Shown: positions 15,619 to 24,499 of the stretch, in pieces | Position numbering within the stretch: position 1 is the first letter of the stretch | Layout of the letters: each line of letters opens with the position of its first letter | Source: Caballeronia insecticola | GTDB lineage: Bacteria > Pseudomonadota > Gammaproteobacteria > Burkholderiales > Burkholderiaceae | Length of the DNA stretch: 64,000 bases | Assembly: GCF_000402035.1 (NCBI RefSeq) | Contig: NC_021289.1 | Span: 992,001 to 1,056,000, forward strand | Reading direction: 5' to 3' | Program-made: the position numbers and the translations under genes | Notes under the pieces: model-generated | Told to the model about the DNA's origin: nothing | Database searches by the model: none | The model's input: only the letters and a program-made list of their open reading frames with translations

Positions 15619-16371
15619 ATGAGCACGCTCACAGCCATGCCGAGCGCCCTGGGCGGCACGCGGTACAAGGAAGTCAAAGAGGGCATGCTGGCCGCGCTGT
15701 CGGCGCAGGAATGGAAAGGCGGCGAGGCGATTCCGTCCGAGAAGCGCCTGGCGGAGCGCTTCGGCGTGTCGATCGGCACGTTGCGCAAGGCCATCGACGA
15801 GTTGTGCGCCGAGAACATCCTGATCCGTCATCAGGGACTCGGCACGTTCGTCGCAATGCATCGGCGCGACCGGCATTTTTTCCGCTATTTCCGCGTGGTC
15901 CGGCGCGACGGCGAGCGCAGCTATCCCGTGGTCACGCTCGTCAACTTCAAAAAAGGCAAGGCGTCCCGCGTGATCGCGGCCAGGCTCGGCATTGCGGAAG
16001 GCGCGCGAGTCGTCACGTTCACGAATGCACTCGCGTTGCACGACAAGGTCGTGATGGTCGAGACGATCACGCTGCCCGAGGCCATCTTCCCGACGCTCAC
16101 CGAAGCCGTGCTGCGCGATCGCCCGAACACGCTCTACAACTTCTATCAGGATGCGTTCGGCATCAACGTGGTCGGCACCGACGAACGCGTGCGCGTATCG
16201 CAGGCGAGCGAACTGGAGGCCGAACTGCTCGCGCTGCCGGCGGGCGCGCCCTTGCTCGAAGTCGAACGCATCGCGTACTCGTTCAATCAGAAGGCGGTAG
16301 AGTACCGGCTGTCGCACGTCAACACCGAGGAGTACGAGTACGTCGGCAGCGTGTTGACAGCCAAGGAATGA
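15619..16371 (+). CDS. GntR family regulator, HutC/UTRA type
   Basis: This 250-residue protein has a winged-helix DNA-binding domain (YKEVKEGMLAALSAQEWKGGEAIPSEKRLAERFGVSIGTLRKAIDELCAENILIRHQGLGTFVA, residues 16-80). A UTRA effector domain follows, ending LLEVERIAYSFNQKAVEYRLSHVNTEEYEYVG. The start at 15619 has GAGGGAGGCGTG upstream; the open frame back to 15556 lacks a comparable site. It is divergent from the suyAB-dctA-dehydrogenase operon and is its likely repressor, relieved by substrate. The effector is unknown. Confidence 0.9.
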   Translation: MSTLTAMPSALGGTRYKEVKEGMLAALSAQEWKGGEAIPSEKRLAERFGVSIGTLRKAIDELCAENILIRHQGLGTFVAMHRRDRHFFRYFRVVRRDGERSYPVVTLVNFKKGKASRVIAARLGIAEGARVVTFTNALALHDKVVMVETITLPEAIFPTLTEAVLRDRPNTLYNFYQDAFGINVVGTDERVRVSQASELEAELLALPAGAPLLEVERIAYSFNQKAVEYRLSHVNTEEYEYVGSVLTAKE

Positions 16372-16403
16372 TCGTCGTGCAGCGCTTAAGCGTGAGGACC
16401 TAC

Positions 16404-16784
16404 ATGAAACTCGCATTCAAGGCCATCCTCTTCGCGGCAATGGCAAGCCCCCTCTATTGCGCGGCGCAATCGAACGGATGCGACGCCAAGCGCAGTTCGA
16501 TCGAAAAGGAAATCACCTATGCGCGCGCACATGGCAACGCGAATCGTGTCGATGGTCTTGAGACCGCCCTTGCACGCCTGAACGCGAACTGCACGGATGA
16601 ATCGCTGAGAAACGCGAGTCAACGCAAAGTCGCGGCGGCGCAGAAGAAGCTCGACGAACGTCAGCACGATCTGCAAAAAGCGAAGGAAGACGGCAAGAGC
16701 GCAAAGAAGATCGCCGAGCGTCAGCGCAAGGTGGACGAATCGCACGCGGAGCTCGAGCGTGCACAAACGGAAGCAAACGAGTAA
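16404..16784 (+). CDS. DUF1090 (YqjC-like) periplasmic protein
   Basis: This 126-residue protein has a signal peptide (MKLAFKAILFAAMASPLYCAAQ), a mature part with two cysteines (GCDAKRSSIEKEI, NANCTDESL) and a long charged helix rich in Lys, Glu and Gln (residues 75-126), probably coiled-coil. This layout is that of DUF1090 proteins such as E. coli YqjC. The function is not established. It lies 32 bp after the GntR gene and 35 bp before the MEKHLA gene. Confidence 0.85.
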   Translation: MKLAFKAILFAAMASPLYCAAQSNGCDAKRSSIEKEITYARAHGNANRVDGLETALARLNANCTDESLRNASQRKVAAAQKKLDERQHDLQKAKEDGKSAKKIAERQRKVDESHAELERAQTEANE

Positions 16785-16819
16785 GGTTGCGATTTTCCGC
16801 TTACCGAAGCCTTTGCACG

Positions 16820-17278
16820 ATGCAGCCGACCGATCTCGACTTCTTCACATTACTCAGCGAAAGTTATGCGCGTCTGTTGGGAACGCCGCTCGTTCCCGGC
16901 GAAGAAAACACGCCCGCCGAAGCAGCGCGCTGGCTCTACGAAGACGCGCCCTTCGGCGTGCTCGCACACGACACGCAGGCCGATCCCGTGTTTGTCTACG
17001 GCAACCTGCGCGCGCAGCGTCTCTTCGGTTACACATGGAATGAACTGACCGCGTTGCCGTCGCGCTTGTCGGCGGAAGCGCCCGAACGCAGCGAGCGTCA
17101 GGCGTTCCTCGAGGAAGTGACGCGTGCGGGTTACGTCACCGGATATCGCGGCGTGCGCGTCAGGAAGTCCCGCGAGCGTTTCTGGATCGAACGCGCGACC
17201 GTGTGGCAATTGTTCGATCGTGACGGCGTCTATCGCGGCCAGGCAGCGATGATTCCGCACGTCACCGATATCACCTGA
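16820..17278 (+). CDS. MEKHLA (PAS-like) domain protein
   Basis: This 152-residue protein has the PAS-related MEKHLA domain: LYEDAPFGVLAHDTQADPVFVYGNLRAQRLFGYTWNELTALPSRLSAEAPER, then GYRGVRVRKSRERFWIERATVWQLFDRDG. The fold usually senses a small ligand or redox state. The start at 16820 (MQPTDLDFF) is chosen over 16787 because the domain begins directly after it. It converges with the NmrA gene with a 1-bp gap. It has no output domain, so the partner is unknown. Confidence 0.82.
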   Translation: MQPTDLDFFTLLSESYARLLGTPLVPGEENTPAEAARWLYEDAPFGVLAHDTQADPVFVYGNLRAQRLFGYTWNELTALPSRLSAEAPERSERQAFLEEVTRAGYVTGYRGVRVRKSRERFWIERATVWQLFDRDGVYRGQAAMIPHVTDIT

Positions 17279-17279
17279 A

Positions 17280-18140
17280 TCAGCGCGCCACGAGCTTGCG
17301 GATCACATCGCGAAGCGGCGTCGTGCCTTTGACGATATCTTCGCGACGGCCTTCGAAATCGATCCAGCCTTCGTTGAAACCATCAAGCATCTGGATGCGC
17401 GGCATCGGATCGTTCATGCCCTGACTCCGGAACAGCGCGCCCCACGTTTCGCGCGGCACAGCCTGCGCGCGTATCGGCTTACCGAGCACGTCCGCAAAGG
17501 CAGCGGCGATATCGTCGGGGCTCGTGCGCTGCGGCCCTTCCAGTTCGACGATACGCATGCCCTGCCATTCCTCTTGCAACAGCGTTGCGGCGAGTCGTCC
17601 GATGTCGTCGGTGGCGACCATCGGAATCGCGCGATCGAGCGGCTGCAAGAACGAATGCACGATGCCTTCGTCACGCGCAGGCTCGACGTCCCATGCGCAG
17701 TTCTCCATGAACCAGCCCGGACGCAAAAACGTCACGGGGATCGATTGCGCGCGAAGCGCCTGTTCCAGCAGCGTACGCTGCGTCAGAAGATTGGTTTGCG
17801 CGGCTTGTGCGCCGATCGTCGAAAGGCACACGATCTTGCGCGGCTTCACGCGCGCCACCGCCGCGACGATTGCATCGATCACTTCGCGCGCTTCGGGAAA
17901 GCCCGGCGCCGGATCGAATTCCGAAGGCGGAAGAATGAACACGCCCGAAGCGCCTTCGAAGGCGCGGGCGAGCGCATCGGCATCGGTCATGTCGGCGAGT
18001 GCGACTTCACAGCCGCGTGCCGCCCACGGCGCGCCCTTCTTCGCATCGCGCACGACAGCGCGCACGGATCGGCCTTCCTGCAAGAGCGCATTGCCGAGCG
18101 CGCCGCCTACTTGCCCTGTGATTCCGGTGATGACGTACAT
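17280..18140 (-). CDS. NmrA-like NAD(P)-binding protein / quinone oxidoreductase
   Basis: This 286-residue atypical SDR has the N-terminal cofactor motif ITGITGQVGGAL (residues 4-15) and the NmrA features FILPPSE, VCLSTIGA and FLRPGWFMENCAW. Relatives include QOR2-type quinone reductases and redox sensors. It is divergent from the LysR gene at 18262; the 121-bp gap carries an inverted repeat CATTC-GAT-GAATG at 18157-18169. Regulation by that LysR protein is a reasonable inference. Confidence 0.87.
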   Translation of the reverse strand: MYVITGITGQVGGALGNALLQEGRSVRAVVRDAKKGAPWAARGCEVALADMTDADALARAFEGASGVFILPPSEFDPAPGFPEAREVIDAIVAAVARVKPRKIVCLSTIGAQAAQTNLLTQRTLLEQALRAQSIPVTFLRPGWFMENCAWDVEPARDEGIVHSFLQPLDRAIPMVATDDIGRLAATLLQEEWQGMRIVELEGPQRTSPDDIAAAFADVLGKPIRAQAVPRETWGALFRSQGMNDPMPRIQMLDGFNEGWIDFEGRREDIVKGTTPLRDVIRKLVAR

Positions 18141-18156
18141 GTTTCGACTCCTTGTG

Positions 18157-18169
18157 CATTCGATGAATG
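18157..18169. promoter_or_regulatory. Inverted repeat CATTC-N3-GAATG in NmrA/LysR divergent region
   Basis: A short dyad 16-29 bp upstream of the NmrA start, between it and the divergent LysR gene. It is a candidate LysR site; position and symmetry are the only evidence. Confidence 0.3.
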
Positions 18170-18261
18170 GCTGCGACGGAATGCATCTTAGGGCGACGCC
18201 TTCGTTGAGGAAATAGCGGGCCTGTCATAACATTGATGACTCGAAATCAGGAATCGCGCTC

Positions 18262-19170
18262 ATGGGATTCGATGGACGTGTGCTCGCCAATGTCAGCGTG
18301 CTGGCCGCCGTGGTCGAGAGCGGCAGCTTCGCGCGCGCGGCGGTGCTGCTCGGCATCACGCCTTCGGGTGTAAGCCGTGCGGTCGGCCGTCTGGAGTCGA
18401 GCGTCGGCGTGCGCCTGCTCGAACGAACGACGCGCTCGGTCAAGCTGACCGACGAAGGCCGGCGCTTCTATGAACAGATCAATCCGCTGCTCGCGGGTAT
18501 CGGCGATGCGATCACTTCCGCAGGCGATGCATCGAATGTCGTACGAGGCCGCTTGCGCGTGAACGTCGATTCGTTCTTCTCGCGCCTGATGCTCGCGCCG
18601 CAACTCGAACGCTTTCTCGCGCGCTATCCGGAAGTCACGCTCGATCTCGTCACGCGCGATCAACTCGGCGATCTCGTGTCCGAGGGCTACGATATCGCGG
18701 TGCGCTTCGGCGAGCCGCCGTCGTCATCGCTTGTCGCGCGAAAGCTGTTGTCGACGCGCACGGTCACGGTCGCATCGCCTTCGTATATCGCGAAGCATGG
18801 CGAGCCCGCGACGCCCGCCGATCTCGCGCAGCATGCATGCATTCAGATGCGCAGTCCGATGACAGGCGAGCCGCTCGAATGGATTTATACGCGTGACGGC
18901 ACGCAATATCAGGCGCGGCCGGCCGGGCGCCTCTTCGTCACCGATGTCGCGACGATGCTCGGTGCGTGCATTGCGGGCGCCGGCATCGCGCGCTTCAAGA
19001 AGAGCGGCGTGCGCGATGCGCTGGGGCGCGGCGAACTGATCGAACTGCTGCCCGACTATGCCGGCGACAGCTTTTCGCTTTACGTGCTGTATCCGTCGCG
19101 GCACTTGCCTGCGGCGAAGGTGCGCGCGTTCATCGACTTCATCGCCGAGTCTTTGGAGCACGACGAGTAG
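18262..19170 (+). CDS. LysR family transcriptional regulator
   Basis: This 302-residue protein has the N-terminal winged helix (SVLAAVVESGSFARAAVLLGITPSGVSRAVGRLESSVGVRLLERTTRSVKLTDEG) and a type 2 periplasmic-binding-like effector domain. It resembles the CrgA/DmlR-like group (YDIAVRFGEPPSSSLVARKLL). It is divergent from the NmrA gene and lies 47 bp before a ruined acyl-CoA dehydrogenase, so it may originally have controlled either. The gene itself is intact. Confidence 0.93.
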   Translation: MGFDGRVLANVSVLAAVVESGSFARAAVLLGITPSGVSRAVGRLESSVGVRLLERTTRSVKLTDEGRRFYEQINPLLAGIGDAITSAGDASNVVRGRLRVNVDSFFSRLMLAPQLERFLARYPEVTLDLVTRDQLGDLVSEGYDIAVRFGEPPSSSLVARKLLSTRTVTVASPSYIAKHGEPATPADLAQHACIQMRSPMTGEPLEWIYTRDGTQYQARPAGRLFVTDVATMLGACIAGAGIARFKKSGVRDALGRGELIELLPDYAGDSFSLYVLYPSRHLPAAKVRAFIDFIAESLEHDE

Positions 19171-19217
19171 CGCAATAGGTTCAACCTATATCGGGCACAA
19201 GAAACGGAGACACCATC

Positions 19218-19893
19218 ATGGACCACCCGCTTGCGTCTTTCAGAGAGCGCACGGAAAGCGCCGCCGATTTCGTCGCGCCCAGTTCCCCTACGAATACTTC
19301 CGCAAGATCGACGAAGCGCGTGGCTATCCCGAAGCATTCGTCGATGCGCTCACGAAAGCGGGATGGCTCGCCGCACTGATTCCGCAGGAATACGGCGGCT
19401 CGGGGCTGGGTCTCGCCGAAGCGTCCGTCATCATGGAAGAGATCAATCGCTCGGGCGGCAACTCGGGCGCATGTCACGGGCAGATGTACAACATGGGCAC
19501 GCTGGTGCGGCACGGATCGGCGGAACAGAAGAAGCGCTATCTGCCGAAGATCGCCGTCCTATCGGCCAGAATCAGGGCGTGCAGTTTCCCATCGCGCGCG
19601 CTTACGTCAATGTCGAAGCGGCCAATCTGATGCGCTTCAAGGCCTGCGAGCTTTTCGACGCGCATAAGCATTGCGGCGCGCAAGCGAACATGGCGAAGCT
19701 TCTCGCCGCCGACGGCTCGTGGGAAGCGGCCAACGCGTGCCTGCAATTTCACGGCGGCTTCGGCTTCGCGGCGAAATACGATGTCGAGCGCAAGTTCCGC
19801 GAAACGCGGCTCTATCAGGTCGCGCCCATTTCGACCAATCTGATCCTCGCGTATGTTGCGGAGCATATCCTCGACTTGCCGCGTTCGTTCTGA
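19218..19893 (+). pseudogene. Acyl-CoA dehydrogenase remnant (frameshift and central deletion)
   Basis: Three frames carry successive parts of one acyl-CoA dehydrogenase. The N-terminus MDHPLASFRERTESAADFVA lies in frame from 19218. After a frameshift near 19280, QFPYEYFRKIDEARGYPEAF through EQKKRYLPKIA follows. After a break near 19551, GQNQGVQFPIARAYVNVEAA through LILAYVAEHILDLPRSF completes the C-terminus, including the RFRETRLYQ-type end region. About half of a normal 380-residue enzyme, the central FAD/substrate part, is missing. It cannot make an active enzyme. It probably once formed an operon with the CoA-transferase remnant immediately downstream. Confidence 0.85.
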
Positions 19894-19905
19894 AGGAGGC
19901 TGCTC

Positions 19906-19994
19906 ATGCGTCCGTTGCGCGGTATCAAGGTCTAAGCGAGCTTGGATTCGATGCGGACGCCATCGAACGTCTTCGCAACGCAAGCGCGATATTA
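19906..19994 (+). pseudogene. CaiB/BaiF CoA-transferase remnant (fused 5' and 3' ends)
   Basis: A good ribosome site (AAGGAGG, 19893-19899) precedes ATG 19906, which encodes MRPLRGIKV and then stops. In another frame the adjoining GLSELGFDADAIERLRNASAI resembles the extreme C-terminus of CaiB/BaiF CoA-transferases. This suggests that nearly the whole gene, about 1.1 kb, was deleted. It follows the acyl-CoA dehydrogenase remnant, a common partner of this enzyme. Confidence 0.6.
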
Positions 19995-20162
19995 AAACGC
20001 TCCGCACTTGTTCGCACATCGTCGCGCCTTGCGAGTTTGCGCGTTCGATCTGCTAGCTTCGCCACTCGCACGCTTCCCTGCAATGCCGCTTATCATCGGA
20101 AACTGCGATCACAGAAAACCACGCACCGAACGCACGAATCGACCATTCGCATCGGAGGTTTC

Positions 20163-22901
20163 ATGCCGCCGCTACGCGCAATCCATCTGCTGCAAACGAA
20201 AGAAGGCGCTCGCCTGCATGGCCCCGAACGCGACGCGTGGCGCCGCTGGGGTCCGTATCTGAGCGAACGTCAATGGGGCACGGTCCGTGAGGACTATAGC
20301 GAGTGCGGCACCGCGTGGGACTACTTTCCACACGACCATGCGCGCAGCCGCATGTATCGATGGGGCGAGGACGGCATCGCCGGTTTCGGTAACGACCCGC
20401 TCGACTGGTGTATATCGCTCGCGCTCTGGAACGGCCACGATCCGATCATCAAAGAACGTCTTTTCGGCCTCACCAATGAACAGGGCAATCACGGCGAGGA
20501 CGTGAAGGAACTGTACTTCTATGTGGACGGTACGCCCACGCATTCGTACATGAAGATGCTCTACAAGTATCCTCACGATGCGTATCCGTATCAGGACCTC
20601 ATCGACGAAAACAAGCGTCGCGGCGCCGATCAGCCCGAATACGAAGTGCTCGACACCGGCGTGTTCGACAACGACCGCTACTTCGACGTCTGGGTCGAAT
20701 ACGCGAAGCACACGCCCGACGACATCGCAATGCGCGTCACCATAGAGAACCGCGCGAACGAAGCCGCGACGCTGCACGTGCTGCCGCAATTCTGGGCGCG
20801 CAATCGGTGGGCGTGGTCGAGCAAATGGGGCAAGCCGTCGCTGACACTGGAGACGCATGCAAGCGACGGCGAGCGTGTCATTGCGCACAATCCGTCGCAC
20901 GGCACGATGATCGTCAGCGCAACCGCGCAAGTGCCGATCGAATGGCTCTTCTGCGAGAACGAAACGAACGTTCGCCGCATTTTCGGCATCGAAGGCGACG
21001 GCCCGTTCAAGGATGGTTTCAACGACTACCTGGTGGATGGCGACGAGACCGCGATCCGTCGCGATCGCGGCACGCGCGCCGCCGCACATGCGTGTCTGCA
21101 ACTCGGACCGCATGAACGCTCCGTGATGTACTTGCACTGGCGCCCCGCTTCGGCCGAACAAGAGGCACCCGTCGATCTGCCGCAACGCTTCGCGCGCAGC
21201 GAAGCAGAAGCCGACGAATTCTACGCAACGCTGCAACACGACATCGACGACGCCGATGCGCGTCTCGTGCAGCGTCAGGCGCTCGCCGGCATGTTGTGGA
21301 CCAAGCAGTATTACCAGTTCGACGTCACGCGCTGGCACGACGGCGACCCGGGCCAGCCCACGCCGCCGCGCGAACGCAAACAAGGCCGCAATGCGGACTG
21401 GCGTCACATGTGCAACGGTGATGTGGTATCGATGCCCGACAAGTGGGAGTATCCGTGGTACGCGTCATGGGACCTCGCGTTTCATGCGGTTGCGTTCGCC
21501 ATGATCGATCCGGACTTCGCGAAGAAGCAGTTGCTGCTGCTCGTGAAGGAACGCTACATGCATCCGAACGGGCAATTGCCCGCGTATGAATGGGCGTTCG
21601 GCGACGCCAATCCACCCGTGCATGCCTGGGCGACATGGCGCGTGTATGAACTCGATCGCGAGATGACCGGCATCGGCGATCACGCCTTTCTCGAAGTGAT
21701 GTTCCATAAGCTGCTGCTCAACTTCGCGTGGTGGGTCAACCGCAAAGACGCCGACGACCGCAACATCTTTCAGGGCGGCTTTCTCGGGCTGGACAACATC
21801 GGCATATTCGATCGATCGCAGCCGCTGCCGACGGGCGGGCGTATCGATCAGGCCGACGGCACCGCGTGGATGGCGTCCTACGCGCTCGATCTCATGCAGA
21901 TCGGCCTCGAACTGGCGATGAAGAACGACGCGTATGTCGAGATCGCGGTGAAATTCTTCGAGCACTTTCTGTATATCGCGGAAGCCGTGAGTTGCGGCGA
22001 AGTCTGCAACACGGGCCTATGGGACGGCAGCGACGAGTTCTTCTACGACGTGCTGCATCTTCCCGACGGCGCGCGCGTGCCCATGCGCATTCGTTCGATC
22101 GTCGGACTTATACCGCTCTTCGCCGTGCATGTGCTCGAAGAAGGCGTGTACGGCGATCTTCCCGGCTTGCGCGAACGGCTCGCATGGTTTCTCGATCATC
22201 GGCCGAATCTGGCGAAGCTCGTGTCGCGCTGGACGGAGCCCGGCAAGGGCAATACCACGCTGCTGTCGCTGTTGCGCGGGCATCGCATGAAGGCGCTGTT
22301 GCAGCGTGCGCTCGACCCGGACGAGTTTCTCTCCGACCACGGCATACGCGCGCTGTCCCGCGTGCATTGCGAAGCGCCCTATGTGTTCGATCACGACGGC
22401 ATGCGCGTCTGCGTTCGCTATCTGCCGGCCGAATCGGACTCGCGCGTATTCGGCGGCAACTCGAACTGGCGCGGTCCGATCTGGATACCGGTCAATTATC
22501 TGCTGATCGAATCGTTATACGAATTCCATCGCTATTACGGCGATGCTTTTCGCATCGAATATCCGACGCATTCGGGCCGCACCGCTTCACTGAGCGATAT
22601 CGCCGACGATCTCTCGCGACGCGTCTCCACGCTGTTTCTCAAGGGCGCCGACGGCAAGCGCCCCGTCATGGCCGCCTACCCGATGCTGCAAGCCGATCCG
22701 CGTTCACAGGATCTCGTGCTCTTTCACGAGTACTTTCACGGCGACAACGGACGCGGCGTCGGTGCATCGCATCAAACGGGATGGAGCGGACTTGTCGCGC
22801 TGCTGCTTCAGCCGCGTCTGATGAAGCTGTCGCACGCGGGGCCCGAGGCGCCTGTCATGGCGGTGCGATTGCATGAAGGCGCCACGGCAATGGCGCGTTA
22901 G
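20163..22901 (+). CDS. Large glucosidase-like glycoside hydrolase (GH63 / MGH-like, (alpha/alpha)6 barrel)
   Basis: This cytoplasmic protein has 912 residues and no signal peptide. The N-terminal part contains RRWGPYLSERQWGTVREDYSECGTAWDYFPHDHARSRMYRWGEDGIAG; the C-terminal two thirds form a catalytic toroid with WEYPWYASWDLAFHAVAFAMIDP, FGGNSNWRGPIWIPVNYLL and LFHEYFHGDNGRGVGASHQTGWSGL. These are hallmarks of GH63-like enzymes related to mannosylglycerate/glucosylglycerate hydrolases. The acidic residues in SWDLAF and FHEYFHGDNG are candidate catalytic ones. GGAGG precedes the ATG. The longer open frame from 19671 runs through the pseudogenes and is not used. The substrate is probably an alpha-glucoside or compatible solute, by inference. 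Confidence 0.85.
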   Translation: MPPLRAIHLLQTKEGARLHGPERDAWRRWGPYLSERQWGTVREDYSECGTAWDYFPHDHARSRMYRWGEDGIAGFGNDPLDWCISLALWNGHDPIIKERLFGLTNEQGNHGEDVKELYFYVDGTPTHSYMKMLYKYPHDAYPYQDLIDENKRRGADQPEYEVLDTGVFDNDRYFDVWVEYAKHTPDDIAMRVTIENRANEAATLHVLPQFWARNRWAWSSKWGKPSLTLETHASDGERVIAHNPSHGTMIVSATAQVPIEWLFCENETNVRRIFGIEGDGPFKDGFNDYLVDGDETAIRRDRGTRAAAHACLQLGPHERSVMYLHWRPASAEQEAPVDLPQRFARSEAEADEFYATLQHDIDDADARLVQRQALAGMLWTKQYYQFDVTRWHDGDPGQPTPPRERKQGRNADWRHMCNGDVVSMPDKWEYPWYASWDLAFHAVAFAMIDPDFAKKQLLLLVKERYMHPNGQLPAYEWAFGDANPPVHAWATWRVYELDREMTGIGDHAFLEVMFHKLLLNFAWWVNRKDADDRNIFQGGFLGLDNIGIFDRSQPLPTGGRIDQADGTAWMASYALDLMQIGLELAMKNDAYVEIAVKFFEHFLYIAEAVSCGEVCNTGLWDGSDEFFYDVLHLPDGARVPMRIRSIVGLIPLFAVHVLEEGVYGDLPGLRERLAWFLDHRPNLAKLVSRWTEPGKGNTTLLSLLRGHRMKALLQRALDPDEFLSDHGIRALSRVHCEAPYVFDHDGMRVCVRYLPAESDSRVFGGNSNWRGPIWIPVNYLLIESLYEFHRYYGDAFRIEYPTHSGRTASLSDIADDLSRRVSTLFLKGADGKRPVMAAYPMLQADPRSQDLVLFHEYFHGDNGRGVGASHQTGWSGLVALLLQPRLMKLSHAGPEAPVMAVRLHEGATAMAR

Positions 22902-22908
22902 CGTTGCA

Positions 22909-24366
22909 TCAGCGTTCGAGATTCCCGAAGCACACGTACTTCGCTTCGAGATATTCCTCGACGCCTGACGATGCGCCTTCGCGTCCCATCCCCGATTCCT
23001 TGATGCCGCCGAACGGCGCGACCTCGTTGAACACGAGACTGTCGTTCACGCCGACGACGCCGCATTCCAGCGCTTCCATCACCCTGAATGCACGGCTGAT
23101 GTCGGCCGTGTAGAAGTACGCGGCGAGTCCGGTGCGCGTATCGTTCGCGAGGGTGATGACGTCGTCCTCGTCCTTGAACTGAAGCACGCTCGCAATGGGT
23201 CCGAGGATTTCGTCGCCGCATACGCTCATGGCCGGCTGCACGCCGGTGAGCACGGTCGGCCTGAAGAAGCGCGAGCCGGGACTCATGCGCGCGCCGCCCG
23301 CGGCAACGGTTGCGCCCGCGCGAACCGCATCGTCGATAAGACTTTCCATCCGTATCACCGCCTCCTCGCTGATCAGCGGTCCGATCTGCGCGCCTTCGTC
23401 CATGCCGTCGCTCACCTTCAGCAGCGCGACCTTCGACACGAGCTTCGCGACGAACGCCTCGTGCACGTCCTCATGCACGAAGAACCGGTTCGCACACATG
23501 GCGGCCTGCCCCGAATGCCTGAAACGCGCATCGAGTGCGCCTTTGACCGCGAGGTCGATGTCGGCATCGCCGAACACGATGAACGGGCAATTCGCGCCCA
23601 GTTCGAGCGACATCTTCTTGACCGTGGACGAGCACAGCGTCATCAGCCGCTTGCCTTCGTCGATGGAGCCCGTGAACGATACTTTCCTCACGTCCGCGCT
23701 CGCGAGCATCGTGCTTCGGATCGGCTCGCCTTCGCCGGTCAGCACGGACAGCACGCCGCGCGGCAAACCGGCGTTCTCGCCGAGCGCGCATAGCGCGAGC
23801 GCGGAAAACGGCGTGCGCGGATCGGGATGATGAATGACGGTGCAGCCCGCAGCGAGCGCCGCGCCCACGCGCCGCGCGACCATCGAAGCGGGAAAGGTCC
23901 ACGACGTAATCGCGCCGCATACGCCGACCGGTTGATGCAGCACACGAATGCGCTGATTGCGCCGTGGCGCGGGAATGTTGTCGCCGTAGATTCTGCGCGC
24001 TTCCTCGGCGAACCAGTCGAGGTAATTGGCGGCTTGCGTGATCTCGGCGCGCGCTTCGTGCAGCGGCTTGCCTTGCTCGCAACACAGAATGATGGCGAGA
24101 TCGTCGCGATGAAGTTCGACGAGCCTTCCCCATTCCCGCAACACCGACGCGCGCTCGCGGCTGCTCCAGTTGCGCCAGTCCTGCAGGGCCGCGTTCGCGC
24201 ATTCGATGGCTTCCGTCACCTGCTCCGCCGTGACTTGCGGCACGGAACCGATGACGTCCCCCGTCGACGGATTGGCGACAGACACGCGCGGCAGCGAGGT
24301 TTCATCGACCCATACGCCGGCTACATACGCCGATTGCTCGAACAGACTCGGACACTGCAGTTCCAT
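22909..24366 (-). CDS. Succinate-semialdehyde dehydrogenase-like protein with degenerate active site
   Basis: This 485-residue ALDH-fold protein matches GabD throughout, but key residues are changed. The oxyanion Asn of WNFP is Thr157 (SWTFPAS), the NAD-binding Lys of KP is His180 (HHPDP), and the catalytic Cys of GQTCVC is Ala289 (GQAAMCANR), leaving only the second Cys291. The general-base Glu255 in SLELG remains. The reading frame is intact and of full length, so this is a paralogue that has lost dehydrogenase chemistry rather than a decayed gene. The start at 24366 (MELQCPSLFEQSAYVAG) has TTGGAG upstream and is preferred over 24399. It converges on the glycosidase with a 7-bp gap. Confidence 0.85.
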   Translation of the reverse strand: MELQCPSLFEQSAYVAGVWVDETSLPRVSVANPSTGDVIGSVPQVTAEQVTEAIECANAALQDWRNWSSRERASVLREWGRLVELHRDDLAIILCCEQGKPLHEARAEITQAANYLDWFAEEARRIYGDNIPAPRRNQRIRVLHQPVGVCGAITSWTFPASMVARRVGAALAAGCTVIHHPDPRTPFSALALCALGENAGLPRGVLSVLTGEGEPIRSTMLASADVRKVSFTGSIDEGKRLMTLCSSTVKKMSLELGANCPFIVFGDADIDLAVKGALDARFRHSGQAAMCANRFFVHEDVHEAFVAKLVSKVALLKVSDGMDEGAQIGPLISEEAVIRMESLIDDAVRAGATVAAGGARMSPGSRFFRPTVLTGVQPAMSVCGDEILGPIASVLQFKDEDDVITLANDTRTGLAAYFYTADISRAFRVMEALECGVVGVNDSLVFNEVAPFGGIKESGMGREGASSGVEEYLEAKYVCFGNLER

Positions 24367-24499
24367 GGCTCGCTCCAATACGTTTGGCGCTTCGTGCAAC
24401 CCCGTGAAAAGGGTTGCATCGAGCTTAACGCATTTTCGTTTGCCGTTTGATTACGCGCGGATATGCCGGGTATTCAGATTGAAGGCTCAGTGTGAAGGC

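Noticed and set aside
19671..22901. 1076-residue open frame leading into the glycosidase
   Set aside because: The part before 20163 runs through the pseudogene region in a different frame; the conserved enzyme begins at 20163 behind GGAGG.
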